A stretch of DNA of 64,000 nucleotides from JBMNQH01 sp050944035 (GCA_050944035.1 JBMNQH010000008.1:54681-118680), one strand, 5' to 3'. Positions 18,232 through 27,548 are shown, counted from the stretch's first letter. Notes: generated by a model not told the origin, from the sequence alone. A program made the numbers and translations.

Positions 18232-18321
18232 AGTATACCATGTAATACCGTGCTTTGCAATGTCTCACACAAGTTGGTATTTTGATTGACATGCATCATT
18301 TAATATGATATATTAAATGAT
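18232..18321. promoter_or_regulatory. Divergent promoters and 27-bp palindrome between DUF1836 gene and degV
   Basis: Plus strand: TTGACA (18286-18291), 17-bp spacer, TATATT (18309-18314). Minus strand: TTGCAA (18260-18255), 17-bp spacer, TATACT (18237-18232) with an upstream TGG (extended -10). A perfect inverted repeat, ATCATTTAATAT (18295-18306) with ATATTAAATGAT (18310-18321), 3-bp spacer, covers the degV spacer and -10 box. This is an operator-like site; the DUF1836 protein is the obvious candidate ligand. Confidence 0.75.
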
Positions 18322-18373
18322 AAGGATTGTTATATTATAATATTATGAATGTTGTGAAAAGGAGTGTTCTTGT

Positions 18374-19231
18374 GTGTTTTCTATTGTGACCGATACCTCA
18401 GCCAATCTTTCCGCTGCATTTCTACGGGCGCACCAAGTAATGGCAATCCCATTTTCTTATTTCATTGGAGAACAGGGATATCAATGCCCGAATTCGGAAG
18501 AATTTGATGGCAATGGATTTTACTCCATGTTACGGGAGCAGAAAGTAACCACTTCGCTTATCAACGTACAGTGCTACATGGATTATTTCACGCCAATTTT
18601 GGAACAAGGTAAGAATCTGCTTTATATTGGTATGTCTTCCGGTATCAGCGGGGCACTTCAGTCTGCAACGCTTGCCGCAGAGATGTTACAGGAGCAACAC
18701 TCAGAGCAAAAAATTTTGATTTTTGATACCCTGGCGGCTTCGTTAGGGGAAGGACTAATGGTCATGGAAGCAGTCCAATTGAGAGATGCGGGCTATAGTA
18801 TAGAGGCTGTGATGCAGATGTTGCTGGAGAAGCGGGCGAAGATTTGCCAATATTTCACAGTAGATGATCTTATGTATTTAAAACGCGGCGGCCGTGTCCA
18901 CAGTTTGTCTGCGGTCTTTGGAACCGTGCTGAATATCAAGCCCATTCTAAAGGGAAATGATGATGGGCGAATTGTCCTTTGCGGAAAGGCCCGAGGAAGA
19001 AAAAAGTCACTCCGGATGTTGGCAGACCATCTTATTGAAGAAATCTCCGGAGAAAATCAAACCATTTGCATTGCCCACGCCAACTGTCCCGAAGATGCAG
19101 ATCTGTTGACTGCATTTATTCAAGAGCGGTATCACCCAAAAGAAGTTGTCGTTGAATGTTATGAGCCGGTTACAGGTTCCCATGTGGGACCCGGTGCTAT
19201 CGCCCTGTTCTTTGAGGGCAAACGGAGATAA
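18374..19231 (+). CDS. DegV family fatty-acid-binding protein (FakB type)
   Basis: A 285-residue DegV protein. The TDTSANLS motif (residues 6-13), GMSSGISGALQSA and the C-terminal GSHVGPGAIALFF are family hallmarks. FakB proteins hold a fatty acid for phosphorylation by the kinase FakA, feeding phospholipid synthesis; the kinase is not in this window. The start is GTG with AAAAGGAG 10 bases upstream. Control is probably through the palindrome overlapping its -10 box. Confidence 0.9.
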   Translation: MFSIVTDTSANLSAAFLRAHQVMAIPFSYFIGEQGYQCPNSEEFDGNGFYSMLREQKVTTSLINVQCYMDYFTPILEQGKNLLYIGMSSGISGALQSATLAAEMLQEQHSEQKILIFDTLAASLGEGLMVMEAVQLRDAGYSIEAVMQMLLEKRAKICQYFTVDDLMYLKRGGRVHSLSAVFGTVLNIKPILKGNDDGRIVLCGKARGRKKSLRMLADHLIEEISGENQTICIAHANCPEDADLLTAFIQERYHPKEVVVECYEPVTGSHVGPGAIALFFEGKRR

Positions 19232-19250
19232 TCAATATGAAAATAATAGA

Positions 19251-19292
19251 ACGCCAGCAGAAAACAGGAATTTGTTTTCTGCTGGCGTTTTT
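19251..19292 (+). terminator. Terminator after degV
   Basis: A perfect 16-bp stem (19251-19266 with 19273-19288) followed by TTTTTC. Confidence 0.92.
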
Positions 19293-19366
19293 CTTTGACT
19301 ATTCAAATGGTATAGTTTGTCCATCCAATCTCCAGATATTACAAACTCTACCATAAAAATGTGTAC

Positions 19367-19421
19367 TTTACAAAATCTTTACAAGGGATGGCGGGACGGC
19401 TTTACAATTGGTCAGTATAAT
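19367..19421 (+). promoter_or_regulatory. Pho-box promoter of the pst operon
   Basis: TTTACA repeats at 19367-19372 and 19378-19383, exactly 11 bp apart, and again at 19401-19406. This is the direct-repeat pattern of PhoP/PhoB boxes. TATAAT is at 19416-19421, and no TTGACA-like -35 stands at the right distance, as expected for an activator-dependent promoter. The likely regulator is the PhoP-type protein encoded at 23640, at the end of the same operon. Confidence 0.8.
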
Positions 19422-19475
19422 CAGAATTGTTCCAAAGAAGAATAAAACAAGAATAAAACAAAAGGAGACATCAAA

Positions 19476-20336
19476 ATGAAAAAGATTTTGGCTCTTGCCC
19501 TCTCGCTCACAATGGCAGCCGGACTGCTGGCTGGTTGTGGCAGCGACAACACATCCACCTCAAAAACTGAGGACGACAACGCAAAGACCGAAACCACTTC
19601 TCTGAGCGGAACGGTCAATACCGATGGTTCCACTTCCATGGAAAAAGTTGTAAAATACCTGTCTGAGTCTTTCCAGGACGAAAACACCGGTGTGACCATC
19701 AACTACAGCGGAACCGGTTCCGGTACAGGCATTGAAGCGGTACTGGCGGGCACATGCGATATCGGTCTCTCTAGTCGTGAACTCAAGGATGAGGAAGAAG
19801 CAGAAGGCGCAGTCGCACATATCGTAGCGCTTGACGGCGTGGCCATCATCGTAAATCCCGAAAACGGTGTCGAAGATCTGACAGTAGAAGAAATTGCAAA
19901 GCTGGCTACCGGCGAGATCAAGGATTGGTCTGAACTGGGTGGAACTGCTGGTCCCGTTGCATTTATCGGTCGTGAGGCAGGTTCCGGCACCCGCGGCGCA
20001 TTTGAAGAAATCGTCGGTGTAGAAGATGAATGCGTTTACACCAATGAATTGACCTCTACTGGTGATGTAATTACCAATGTCGCTTCGAACCCCAATGCAA
20101 TTGGATATGCTTCTCTCTCTGCGGTCAATGACACAGTCAAAGCACTGAAGGTGGAAGGTGTGGAATGCACAGAGGCAACCGTTCAGGACGGCACCTATGC
20201 AATCCAGCGTCCCTTTGTCATGGTAACCAAGGATGGCACGACCCTTTCCAAGGAAGCACAGGCATTCCTCGATTACGCTACCAGCGCTGATGTTGCAGAC
20301 CTTATCACAGAAGCAGGTGCTGTTTCCCCTAAATAA
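19476..20336 (+). CDS. pstS: Phosphate ABC transporter substrate-binding lipoprotein
   Basis: A 286-residue lipoprotein: signal peptide with lipobox LLAGC (C21), then a Ser/Thr/Asp linker and a type II binding fold. Phosphate-contacting motifs are visible: NTDGSTSMEK, YSGTGSGTGIEA and GREAGSGTRGAFEE. It captures phosphate outside the membrane for PstCAB. It is the first gene of the pst operon, and a hairpin follows before pstC. Confidence 0.96.
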   Translation: MKKILALALSLTMAAGLLAGCGSDNTSTSKTEDDNAKTETTSLSGTVNTDGSTSMEKVVKYLSESFQDENTGVTINYSGTGSGTGIEAVLAGTCDIGLSSRELKDEEEAEGAVAHIVALDGVAIIVNPENGVEDLTVEEIAKLATGEIKDWSELGGTAGPVAFIGREAGSGTRGAFEEIVGVEDECVYTNELTSTGDVITNVASNPNAIGYASLSAVNDTVKALKVEGVECTEATVQDGTYAIQRPFVMVTKDGTTLSKEAQAFLDYATSADVADLITEAGAVSPK

Positions 20337-20359
20337 TTCAAGGGTACAGATCCAATGAG

Positions 20360-20392
20360 ACGCTCCCATCCCACAACAACGGGTGGGGGCGT
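20360..20392 (+). promoter_or_regulatory. Intercistronic hairpin between pstS and pstC
   Basis: A G/C-rich stem (20360-20372 with 20381-20392, A-rich loop) without a T tract lies between the pstS stop and the pstC ribosome site. Such hairpins usually stabilise the upstream mRNA or cause partial termination, giving more binding protein than permease. Confidence 0.7.
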
Positions 20393-20423
20393 ATCGCCCT
20401 GGTTTTTAGAAAGGGAGCATTTT

Positions 20424-21293
20424 ATGAAACAAAAGCGAAATCCAATGGAAGCAGGAATGAATGCGATTTTTTTGTTCTGCGGTGTGATCGCGGTGGCGTT
20501 TGTCTTGCTCATTACCGTCTATCTGATTATTTCAGGTCTCCCGGCAATTCGAGAAATTGGCTTGAAGGATTTCCTGTTTGGAAAGAAGTGGGCTTCTACT
20601 GCTACAGAACCGGCATTCGGTATCCTTCCATTTATCTTAACTTCTATTTATGGCACTGCTGGCGCGATTGTAATCGGTGTCCCCATCGGTTTCCTAACCG
20701 CGGTGTTTCTTGCAAAGGTTGCGCCACCCAAAGTGGCCAATGTAGTGCGCCCAGCGATTGATCTGTTGGCCGGCATTCCCTCTGTTGTATATGGCCTGGT
20801 CGGAATGATTGTGCTGGTACCAATGGTACGAAAGGCCTTTGATTTGCCGGACGGTGCAAGTTTGTTTGCAGCTATCATTGTTCTGGCCATTATGATTCTG
20901 CCCTCCATTGTCAGTGTCTCGGAAAATGCACTGCGGGCGGTTCCGGCAGAATATGAAGAAGCTTCTCTTGCCCTCGGTGCAACGGAGATTGAAACCTATT
21001 TTCGCGTCTCTGTTCCGGCAGCGAAGAGCGGAATTGCCGCTTCTGTTGTCCTTGGAATCGGGCGTGCCATCGGCGAAGCCATGGCGATCCTGATGGTAGC
21101 CGGCAATGTTGCCAATATGCCGTCTCTGTTCAAGAGTGTAAAATTTCTGACCACTGCTGTAGCAAGTGAAATGAGCTATTCCAGTGGATTGCAGCGGCAA
21201 GCGTTGTTTTCTATCGCATTGGTTCTCTTCCTCTTCATTATGCTGATCAATGTTGTTCTCAACAAGCTGTTAAAACGAAATCTGGAGGGATAA
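20424..21293 (+). CDS. pstC: Phosphate ABC transporter permease PstC
   Basis: A 289-residue inner-membrane permease with six predicted segments. The family loop EYEEASLALGATEIETYFRVSVPAAKSGI (EAA motif) contacts PstB, and LLAGIPSVVYGLVG is typical of the Pst pair. An in-frame upstream ATG at 20355 would run through the hairpin. ATG 20424 with AAGGGAG before it is the better start. Four bases separate it from pstA. Confidence 0.96.
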   Translation: MKQKRNPMEAGMNAIFLFCGVIAVAFVLLITVYLIISGLPAIREIGLKDFLFGKKWASTATEPAFGILPFILTSIYGTAGAIVIGVPIGFLTAVFLAKVAPPKVANVVRPAIDLLAGIPSVVYGLVGMIVLVPMVRKAFDLPDGASLFAAIIVLAIMILPSIVSVSENALRAVPAEYEEASLALGATEIETYFRVSVPAAKSGIAASVVLGIGRAIGEAMAILMVAGNVANMPSLFKSVKFLTTAVASEMSYSSGLQRQALFSIALVLFLFIMLINVVLNKLLKRNLEG

Positions 21294-21297
21294 GAAC

Positions 21298-22215
21298 ATG
21301 GTTCAGGCAAAAGAAACTGTTCCTTATGGAAAAACAAAACGAAAAAATTTTTTTGCTTCTCGAAATCCGTCCCTCTCAATGAAAAGACGAGTTTACGATA
21401 CGGGAATCCGTACACTTCTTGTTCTCAGCGCTGCCCTTTGCTGTGCACTGCTGCTTTTTCTGATCGGCTATATTTTTTATAGGGGACTGCCCAATATCTC
21501 CTGGGAATTTCTAAGTTCAGAAGAGAGCTTCCTCAAGGGAACCATTGGTATTTTACCAAATATCTGCAATACATTGTACCTTATTTTGGGTACGCTTATT
21601 ATTGTTCTTCCCCTGGGTGTTGGTGCCGCCATCTATTTGACAGAATATGCAAAGAATAAGCGGCTGGTTTCCGCCATTGAGTTTGCGACTGAGATTTTGA
21701 GTGGTATTCCTTCTATCATCTACGGTTTGGTCGGTATGCTGTTTTTCTGCGAGTTTCTCGGCTTACAGAAGTCTCTGCGTGCCGGTGCGCTGACTCTGGT
21801 CATTATGACCCTGCCGACGATCATCCGAACGACGCAGGAAAGTTTGAAAACCGTACCGCAGAGTTATCGGGAAGGTGCACTTGGACTGGGTGCTGGCAAA
21901 TGGAGAATGATTCGAACAATTGTCCTGCCGAGTTCTATTGACGGTATTGTGACGGGCTGCATTCTTTCGATTGGCCGTATCGTGGGTGAGTCCGCAGCGC
22001 TGATGTTTACCGCTGGAATGGGTTCGGCAATGAATAATTTCTTTGATTTGAATTTTGCCGATTCTGGTGCAAGTCTTACGGTTGCGCTGTATGTTTACGC
22101 CAAGGAACGCGCACAGTTTGACGTGGCGTTTGGCATCGCCGCACTCCTTATGATCCTTGTATTTCTCATCAATTTCTCGGCGAAATTGGCAGGCAAAAGA
22201 TTGAAGAAGAATTAA
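21298..22215 (+). CDS. pstA: Phosphate ABC transporter permease PstA
   Basis: A 305-residue permease, partner of PstC. A basic cytoplasmic N-terminus of about 40 residues is followed by six membrane segments, with ILSGIPSIIYGLVG and the EAA loop SYREGALGLGAGKWRMIRTIVLPSS. The ribosome site GGAGG overlaps the pstC end, fitting tight co-expression. Confidence 0.96.
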   Translation: MVQAKETVPYGKTKRKNFFASRNPSLSMKRRVYDTGIRTLLVLSAALCCALLLFLIGYIFYRGLPNISWEFLSSEESFLKGTIGILPNICNTLYLILGTLIIVLPLGVGAAIYLTEYAKNKRLVSAIEFATEILSGIPSIIYGLVGMLFFCEFLGLQKSLRAGALTLVIMTLPTIIRTTQESLKTVPQSYREGALGLGAGKWRMIRTIVLPSSIDGIVTGCILSIGRIVGESAALMFTAGMGSAMNNFFDLNFADSGASLTVALYVYAKERAQFDVAFGIAALLMILVFLINFSAKLAGKRLKKN

Positions 22216-22227
22216 GGAGGCAAAACG

Positions 22228-22989
22228 ATGGAACAAACAAGCATTCTTTCCGCGAAGGACCTCAGTTTATATTATGGAGAGCATCAGGCACTAAAATCCG
22301 TCAATATGGAAATTCCTGAAAAACAGGTGACAGCGCTGATCGGACCGTCCGGTTGCGGAAAGTCAACCTTTCTGAAAACCATCAACCGTATGAATGACCT
22401 GATCCCCAATGTGAAAATTACAGGATCATTTACCTATCGCGGCCAGGAAATTTATGCACCGGATGTAGATGTAACATGGCTACGACGTGAAATCGGCATG
22501 GTTTTTCAAAAACCAAATCCGTTTCCCATGTCTATTTACGACAACGTGGCTTATGGTCCCCGTACCCATGGAACGCGCAAACGTGAGCAGCTCGACGAAA
22601 TTGTAGAGCAGTCTTTGCGTGGCGCTGCCATCTGGGATGAAGTAAAGGATCGGCTTTCCAAGTCTGCATTGTCTCTTTCCGGTGGACAGCAGCAGCGTCT
22701 GTGTATTGCCCGTGCGCTGGCGGTTGAGCCGGATGTCCTTTTGATGGACGAATCCACCAGTGCGCTGGATCCCATTTCGACATCAAAGATTGAAGATCTG
22801 GTTGCAGAACTGAAAAATAAGTACACAATTATTATGGTAACCCATAACATGCAACAGGCTACCAGAATTTCTGATAATACCGCCTTCTTCCTGCTTGGAG
22901 AACTGATTGAGTACGGTCCGACCGCACAAGTCTTTTCTGTTCCCAAGAAGAAGCAAACCGAAGATTACATCACAGGGAGGTTTGGTTAA
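22228..22989 (+). CDS. pstB: Phosphate ABC transporter ATP-binding protein PstB
   Basis: A 253-residue ABC ATPase. Walker A GPSGCGKST (39-47), Q-loop FQKPNPFPMSIYDNVAYGPR (the PNPFPMSIYDN form is specific to PstB), signature LSGGQQQRL, Walker B VLLMDESTSALD, and the H-loop THNMQQA. It powers PstCA. AAGGAGG precedes the ATG. Confidence 0.97.
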   Translation: MEQTSILSAKDLSLYYGEHQALKSVNMEIPEKQVTALIGPSGCGKSTFLKTINRMNDLIPNVKITGSFTYRGQEIYAPDVDVTWLRREIGMVFQKPNPFPMSIYDNVAYGPRTHGTRKREQLDEIVEQSLRGAAIWDEVKDRLSKSALSLSGGQQQRLCIARALAVEPDVLLMDESTSALDPISTSKIEDLVAELKNKYTIIMVTHNMQQATRISDNTAFFLLGELIEYGPTAQVFSVPKKKQTEDYITGRFG

Positions 22990-22990
22990 C

Positions 22991-23629
22991 ATGAGAAAAA
23001 GTTTTGATGCTGAGCTGATTGAGCTTGGCGAGGCCCTAACCGCGATGGCGAATACCGTGTGCGATGCCATCGAACAGGTTACTGTTTCCCTTGTAAAGGG
23101 GGATGAGACGTCTGCACATGCCGTCGTGGCCAACACCGCTGGTGTGGATCAAATGGAGCGGGACATTGAAAATCACTGTCTTTCTCTTCTCTTACGGCAA
23201 CAGCCGGTGGCACGCGATCTGCGTACCATATCAACCGCCCTGAAGATGGTTACCGACCTGCAAAGAATCGGCGATCAGGCAGCAAATATTGCAGAACTGT
23301 CCATTTTGTTGGCAAAGCAGGGGAGAGCCCGTGTTCCGGAAGATATCGGTGGTATGAGCCGAAAAGCCGGCATTATGGTCAGTCAGGCGATTGCGGCCTA
23401 TACCAACCGAGATGTGGAAGTGGCACACGCAGTCGTCAATTTGGATGATGAAGTGGATGATCTTTTTTCCACTGTCAAAGCGGAACTGATTGACCGCATT
23501 GTTGCCAACCGATCGGATGCAGACGCTGCGATTGATTTGATCATTATCGCAAAGTATCTGGAACGTATTGCTGACCATGCTGTCAACATCGCACAATGGG
23601 CGATTTTCTGCGTAACCGGACAATTGTAA
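22991..23629 (+). CDS. phoU: Phosphate signalling protein PhoU
   Basis: A 212-residue all-helical protein with two PhoU repeats. Each carries the metal-binding ExxxD-type motif (VTDLQRIGDQAANIAEL and IAKYLERIADHAVNIAQW). It links Pst transport to the sensor kinase and dampens the Pho response. ATG 22991 lies one base after pstB, with GGAGG inside the pstB end. The longer upstream reading (22907) would overlap pstB by more than 80 bases and is rejected. Confidence 0.95.
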   Translation: MRKSFDAELIELGEALTAMANTVCDAIEQVTVSLVKGDETSAHAVVANTAGVDQMERDIENHCLSLLLRQQPVARDLRTISTALKMVTDLQRIGDQAANIAELSILLAKQGRARVPEDIGGMSRKAGIMVSQAIAAYTNRDVEVAHAVVNLDDEVDDLFSTVKAELIDRIVANRSDADAAIDLIIIAKYLERIADHAVNIAQWAIFCVTGQL

Positions 23630-23639
23630 GGAGAAGCCT

Positions 23640-24305
23640 ATGAAACAAACAATTATCGTCGTTGAGGACGACGATGCCATTCGCACAATGTTAGAATATT
23701 ACCTCAAATCGGTGGGGTTTGACGTCCGGGGATTTTCCTCGGGCGAATCCCTGTTTGAGGCGGAACATATCGATATACCCTCGCTTTACATTTTGGATAT
23801 CATGCTTCCTGGCATGGACGGACTGGAAATTCTGCGCCGCATTCGGCACAATGTCAATACGATGACAATTCCCATTTTGATGCTGACTGCACGCTCCAGT
23901 GAACTGGACAAAGTTGCTGGTTTGGAAGGCGGGGCGGATGATTATATGGGAAAACCATTTGGCATTATGGAGCTGGGTGCTCGTGTCAAAGCATTGCTGC
24001 GCCGTGCCGCCCCAACGCAACAGGAACGGTTGTTTTGCGGTGCGCTGGAAATGAATGTGGCGGCTCGCGAAGTGCGGGAGCACGATATCCCCATCGATTT
24101 AACATATAAAGAATTTGAATTGTTGCGGTTGCTTCTCTCGCGCAAGGGTTCCGTATTGACTCGCGATGAGATTTTGCAGTCTGTTTGGGGCTATGATTTT
24201 ACGGGGGAGACACGGACTGTTGATATGCATGTCAAAACCTTGCGGCAGAAGCTTTCGGAAGACTATATACAGACCGTACGTGGTGTAGGCTATAAAATCC
24301 CCTGA
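23640..24305 (+). CDS. phoP: PhoP/PhoB-type response regulator
   Basis: A 221-residue OmpR-family regulator. The receiver has the acidic pocket EDDD (9-12), phospho-acceptor D53 in LDIMLPGMDG, and K in YMGKPFG. The winged helix ends in VDMHVKTLRQKL...TVRGVGYKI. Its place directly after phoU and before a sensor kinase marks it as the phosphate regulator, and it probably binds the TTTACA repeats upstream of pstS. ATG follows AAGGAG. Confidence 0.92.
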   Translation: MKQTIIVVEDDDAIRTMLEYYLKSVGFDVRGFSSGESLFEAEHIDIPSLYILDIMLPGMDGLEILRRIRHNVNTMTIPILMLTARSSELDKVAGLEGGADDYMGKPFGIMELGARVKALLRRAAPTQQERLFCGALEMNVAAREVREHDIPIDLTYKEFELLRLLLSRKGSVLTRDEILQSVWGYDFTGETRTVDMHVKTLRQKLSEDYIQTVRGVGYKIP

Positions 24306-24321
24306 AAGAGAGGAATTAGAA

Positions 24322-25569
24322 ATGAAGAAACAATTGTCACGCACTGTTCTGCTGATTACGACAGGGGCGCTTATTTTTTCAGTCATTCTTTCCGCTGTGC
24401 TCTTTCGACAGCGTGAAGTTCAGGCTGCCCGATCTGGATTGAAAAGTGAGCTGGCATTGCTGGATACACAGCGACAGATAACCGATGCAGAGGTATTGAT
24501 GAAACAATTTGAAAGCAGTGTACCGGATCAGCGCCTTACGTTGATTGCATCTGATGGTACAGTGCTGGCAGATACTGTGGATTCCGTGACCGAAAACCAT
24601 GCAGACCGTCCCGAGATCAAAGAAGCAAAGGAAACAGGAGAAGGAGAGTCCATTCGATATTCAGAGACGACTGGAATGGCCATGTTATATGTTGCCCGTC
24701 GATTTAGTGATGGTGTCATTGGACGCGCTGCCATGCCGCTTTCTTCCATTTACAGTCTGGTTTTGCAGAGTATCGTCATCCTTTTGGTTGCCATCGCTGT
24801 TTTGGTGTGGATTGTTCACATGATAGCAAAGCGCTGGGCAGAAGAGACGGTGACACCCATTGAAGCCAAACAGGAAAAGCTTGAAACGATCCGCAGCGAA
24901 TTCGCGGCCAATGTTTCGCACGAGCTGAAAACACCTCTGACCAGTATCAAAGGATTTACAGATATGCTTTCCTCCGGTATGGTCAGTGATCCAGAGGATC
25001 AACAGCGGTTTTTGACGATGATCGGCGTGGAAGTGGATCGTCTTATGGAAATGATTAACGATCTGCTCAAACTTTCTGAGTTGGAGAGTGTTGCCATGCC
25101 TCGTCCGGATGACCGTGCCGAACTGTTGTCCGTCTGTCGTGATGTTGCCGCCCTGCTGGATTCCGCTGCAAAGCGCAAGAATATTCAACTCACCGTTGCA
25201 GGTTATGAAGCAGTTGCCGGCATTCCTCCTGCCCGTCTGCGTGAGTTGGTGATGAATTTGGTGGAGAACGGTATCAAATATACAGAAGAAGGCGGTACGG
25301 TCACCGTGATTGCAGAGCAAAAGGAACAGTCCGTTTTGTTGACCGTCTCCGATACGGGGATTGGCATTCCGTCTGTAGCGCAGGATCGAATATTTGAACG
25401 CTTTTATCGTGTGGATAAAGGGCGCGCCCGCTCGGAAGGCGGGAGTGGACTTGGTCTTGCGATTGTCAAGCATATCACGCAACTCTATGGTGGCACGATT
25501 CATTTAGAGAGCAAACTGGGGGAGGGGACGACCATTGTGGTTTCTCTTCCTGCGGCCGCGTCGCAATAA
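24322..25569 (+). CDS. phoR: PhoR-type sensor histidine kinase
   Basis: A 415-residue membrane kinase: TM1 (about 8-28), an extracytoplasmic PAS-like part (30-145), TM2 (146-166), H-box NVSHELKTPLTSIKGF (H200), N-box LVMNLVENGIKYTEEGG, and G-boxes DTGIGIP and GGSGLGLAIVKH. No clear HAMP of full length. It pairs with the regulator just upstream and closes the pst-pho operon. It resembles the kinase at 28572 in layout, indicating duplication. Confidence 0.9.
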   Translation: MKKQLSRTVLLITTGALIFSVILSAVLFRQREVQAARSGLKSELALLDTQRQITDAEVLMKQFESSVPDQRLTLIASDGTVLADTVDSVTENHADRPEIKEAKETGEGESIRYSETTGMAMLYVARRFSDGVIGRAAMPLSSIYSLVLQSIVILLVAIAVLVWIVHMIAKRWAEETVTPIEAKQEKLETIRSEFAANVSHELKTPLTSIKGFTDMLSSGMVSDPEDQQRFLTMIGVEVDRLMEMINDLLKLSELESVAMPRPDDRAELLSVCRDVAALLDSAAKRKNIQLTVAGYEAVAGIPPARLRELVMNLVENGIKYTEEGGTVTVIAEQKEQSVLLTVSDTGIGIPSVAQDRIFERFYRVDKGRARSEGGSGLGLAIVKHITQLYGGTIHLESKLGEGTTIVVSLPAAASQ

Positions 25570-25604
25570 ATAAGCGGACATGTATAATAGCTGGAAAATG
25601 ATGC

Positions 25605-25633
25605 TTGTGGAACTGCAGGTTTGCGTGTATACT
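25605..25633 (+). promoter_or_regulatory. Promoter for the RlmA-like gene
   Basis: TTGTGG (25605-25610), 17-bp spacer, TATACT (25628-25633). The transcript would start within about 10 bases of the coding start, giving a nearly leaderless mRNA. Confidence 0.55.
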
Positions 25634-25650
25634 GAACTGCGGTGATAAAT

Positions 25651-26457
25651 ATGAATGTAATGATCTGTCCTGTGTGCCATGCGGCGCTTGTAACAGAAAA
25701 CCGTTGTGTCAAATGTAAAAATGGGCATTCCTTTGATATTGCCCGTGAAGGATATGTAAATCTACTTGCCGGGTCGCATAAGCCCGGTTCCACGACCGGT
25801 GACAGCCGACAGATGGCGCTTGCCCGCCATGCTTTTTTGGAAAAGGGATATTTTTCTGCACTGCATGAAGCAATTTCTGCCTCTGTGCGCAGGTTTGGCG
25901 GCAGTACGGCGCTTGATATTTGTTGTGGAGAGGGTTACTATACCAACGCACTTTCTGGAAATGGGAGATCGGTCTATGCTTTTGATCTTTCACGTGAAAT
26001 GGTGCGTTTGGCGGCAAAGCGAAGAGAAGCCCATTACTTTGTTGCCAATATTTCTGCAATTCCTGTTGCGGATCGTAGCATAGAGACGGCGATCCATCTT
26101 TTTGCACCGTTTCATGATCCGGAGTTTTCTCGTATTCTGCATAGGGACGGCACGCTGTTGACTGTCATACCCGGCAAACGGCATCTGATGGGTATGAAGC
26201 AGATTCTTTATGCCAAGCCATATGAAAATGATGAGGCGCCACCAAAAGCGCCGTCATTTGTTCTTGCTGATACGGTACATGTCCACAGAACCATTACGCT
26301 CAACAGCAACGAGGATATCATGGCATTGTTGCACATGACGCCCTATGGTGTTCGGTCTCCTCGTGACGGTATTGCGCGATTACGTTGCCTGTCAACACTG
26401 GAAACAGAACTTGAATTTGTCATTCTGGCGCTGAAAAAGAAAAGGGAACTGCCATAA
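25651..26457 (+). CDS. RlmA-like 23S rRNA guanine-N1 methyltransferase
   Basis: About 268 residues. An N-terminal zinc finger (CPVCHAAL...CVKCKNGHSFD, four ligands CxxC...CxxxxH) is followed by AREGYVNLL and a class I SAM-dependent fold (ALDICCGEGYYT). This is the arrangement of RlmA(I)/RlmA(II, TlrB), which methylate G745 or G748 in helix 35 of 23S rRNA; in some hosts this affects macrolide action. Which base is modified cannot be said. Start ATG 25651 or GTG 25642; neither has a strong ribosome site. Confidence 0.85.
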   Translation: MNVMICPVCHAALVTENRCVKCKNGHSFDIAREGYVNLLAGSHKPGSTTGDSRQMALARHAFLEKGYFSALHEAISASVRRFGGSTALDICCGEGYYTNALSGNGRSVYAFDLSREMVRLAAKRREAHYFVANISAIPVADRSIETAIHLFAPFHDPEFSRILHRDGTLLTVIPGKRHLMGMKQILYAKPYENDEAPPKAPSFVLADTVHVHRTITLNSNEDIMALLHMTPYGVRSPRDGIARLRCLSTLETELEFVILALKKKRELP

Positions 26458-26509
26458 CCGAAGAAGAGAAATTGTGCTTGTCTATATCTGGTTCCGTTTT
26501 TGCATTGTT

Positions 26510-26555
26510 ACACCCCCCTGATGTACTTTTGTTTTTACATTAGGGGGGTGTTCCT
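26510..26555 (+). terminator. Strong hairpin after the RlmA-like gene
   Basis: A perfect 16-bp stem (26510-26525 with 26536-26551) containing a C6/G6 block, loop T-rich, with only a weak T tract after it. Confidence 0.75.
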
Positions 26556-26650
26556 TTACTGATTTTATTTCATAACAGGAAATCTGGGCGAATCTCCTGC
26601 CAAACCGTATCATAGGATTGTACAAAGACCAAACAGGGAGGAAATTTTAT

Positions 26651-27433
26651 ATGAAAGCACTGTGCAATACTGCTGCAAAGCGCTGGATTGTTGTGGTTCT
26701 GGCAATTGTTGTGGTTGCCGCTTCTGTTGCGGGGATCTGTCGTTATTTTGGGCTTGGAGAATCCGCGGAGACTTCTCTGGCAACAAAGGCCTTACCAATT
26801 TATTCTGTTCAGCGAGATAACAAATGTGTTTCCCTTACGTTTGATGCGGCATGGGGCAATGAAGATACGCAGACACTCATTGATATTCTTGGAGAATATG
26901 ATGTCAAAGCAACATTTTTTGTTGTAGGAGAATGGGTAGATAAATATCCGGAGTCGGTCAAAGCACTGTCTGATGCTGGACATGAGATTATGACGCATTC
27001 CGATGACCATGCACATTTTTCCCAGCTGACCAGTGAGGAAATCGTTGCCAACCTCAATACCAGCTGCGATAAAATTGAGGCGATTACCGGAGTCCGGCCT
27101 ACATTGTTCCGCCCACCCTACGGAGAATATGACGACCATGTCATCGAGACGGTAAACGGTATGGAGATTTATCCGATTCAATGGTCAGTTGACAGTTTGG
27201 ACTGGAAGGAGATCCCTGCATCGGAGATTTACAGCCGTGTGACAGAGCAGGTTCAACCAGGCGATATTGTTCTCTTTCACAACGCTGCCAAACATACACC
27301 AGAAGCACTGGCGGATATCATTCAATACCTAGTAAAAGAAGGGTATTCGATTGTACCAGTTTCCGAGATTCTTCTGGATGGAGACTATGAGCTGGATCAC
27401 ACTGGACGGATGTATCCGAAGGGGACACTATAA
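26651..27433 (+). CDS. Polysaccharide deacetylase, PdaB-like
   Basis: A 260-residue protein with one N-terminal membrane anchor or signal (11-30) and an extracellular NodB domain. Motifs: SLTFDAAWGNEDT (D65; the AAWGN form is characteristic of PdaB, a sporulation deacetylase), THSDDH (H116, H120, metal ligands), RPPYGEYDD, and DIVLFHN. It would remove acetyl groups from peptidoglycan or a similar glycan. ATG 26651 follows GGAGG by 10 bases; an in-frame ATG at 26618 is less likely. Confidence 0.88.
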   Translation: MKALCNTAAKRWIVVVLAIVVVAASVAGICRYFGLGESAETSLATKALPIYSVQRDNKCVSLTFDAAWGNEDTQTLIDILGEYDVKATFFVVGEWVDKYPESVKALSDAGHEIMTHSDDHAHFSQLTSEEIVANLNTSCDKIEAITGVRPTLFRPPYGEYDDHVIETVNGMEIYPIQWSVDSLDWKEIPASEIYSRVTEQVQPGDIVLFHNAAKHTPEALADIIQYLVKEGYSIVPVSEILLDGDYELDHTGRMYPKGTL

Positions 27434-27548
27434 TTTTTCGGATCTGTCCTGTTTTTTGGACGGGTGGTGTTGTAATATGACGTCATCAGAACAAGCGAGT
27501 ACGAAGCATGCGACCACAGCAGGCGAAGAAAAAAACGGGAGAGAAGAA

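Noticed and set aside
22907..22990. Upstream extension of phoU
   Set aside because: It would overlap pstB by over 80 bases; ATG 22991 has a good ribosome site and the standard N-terminus.
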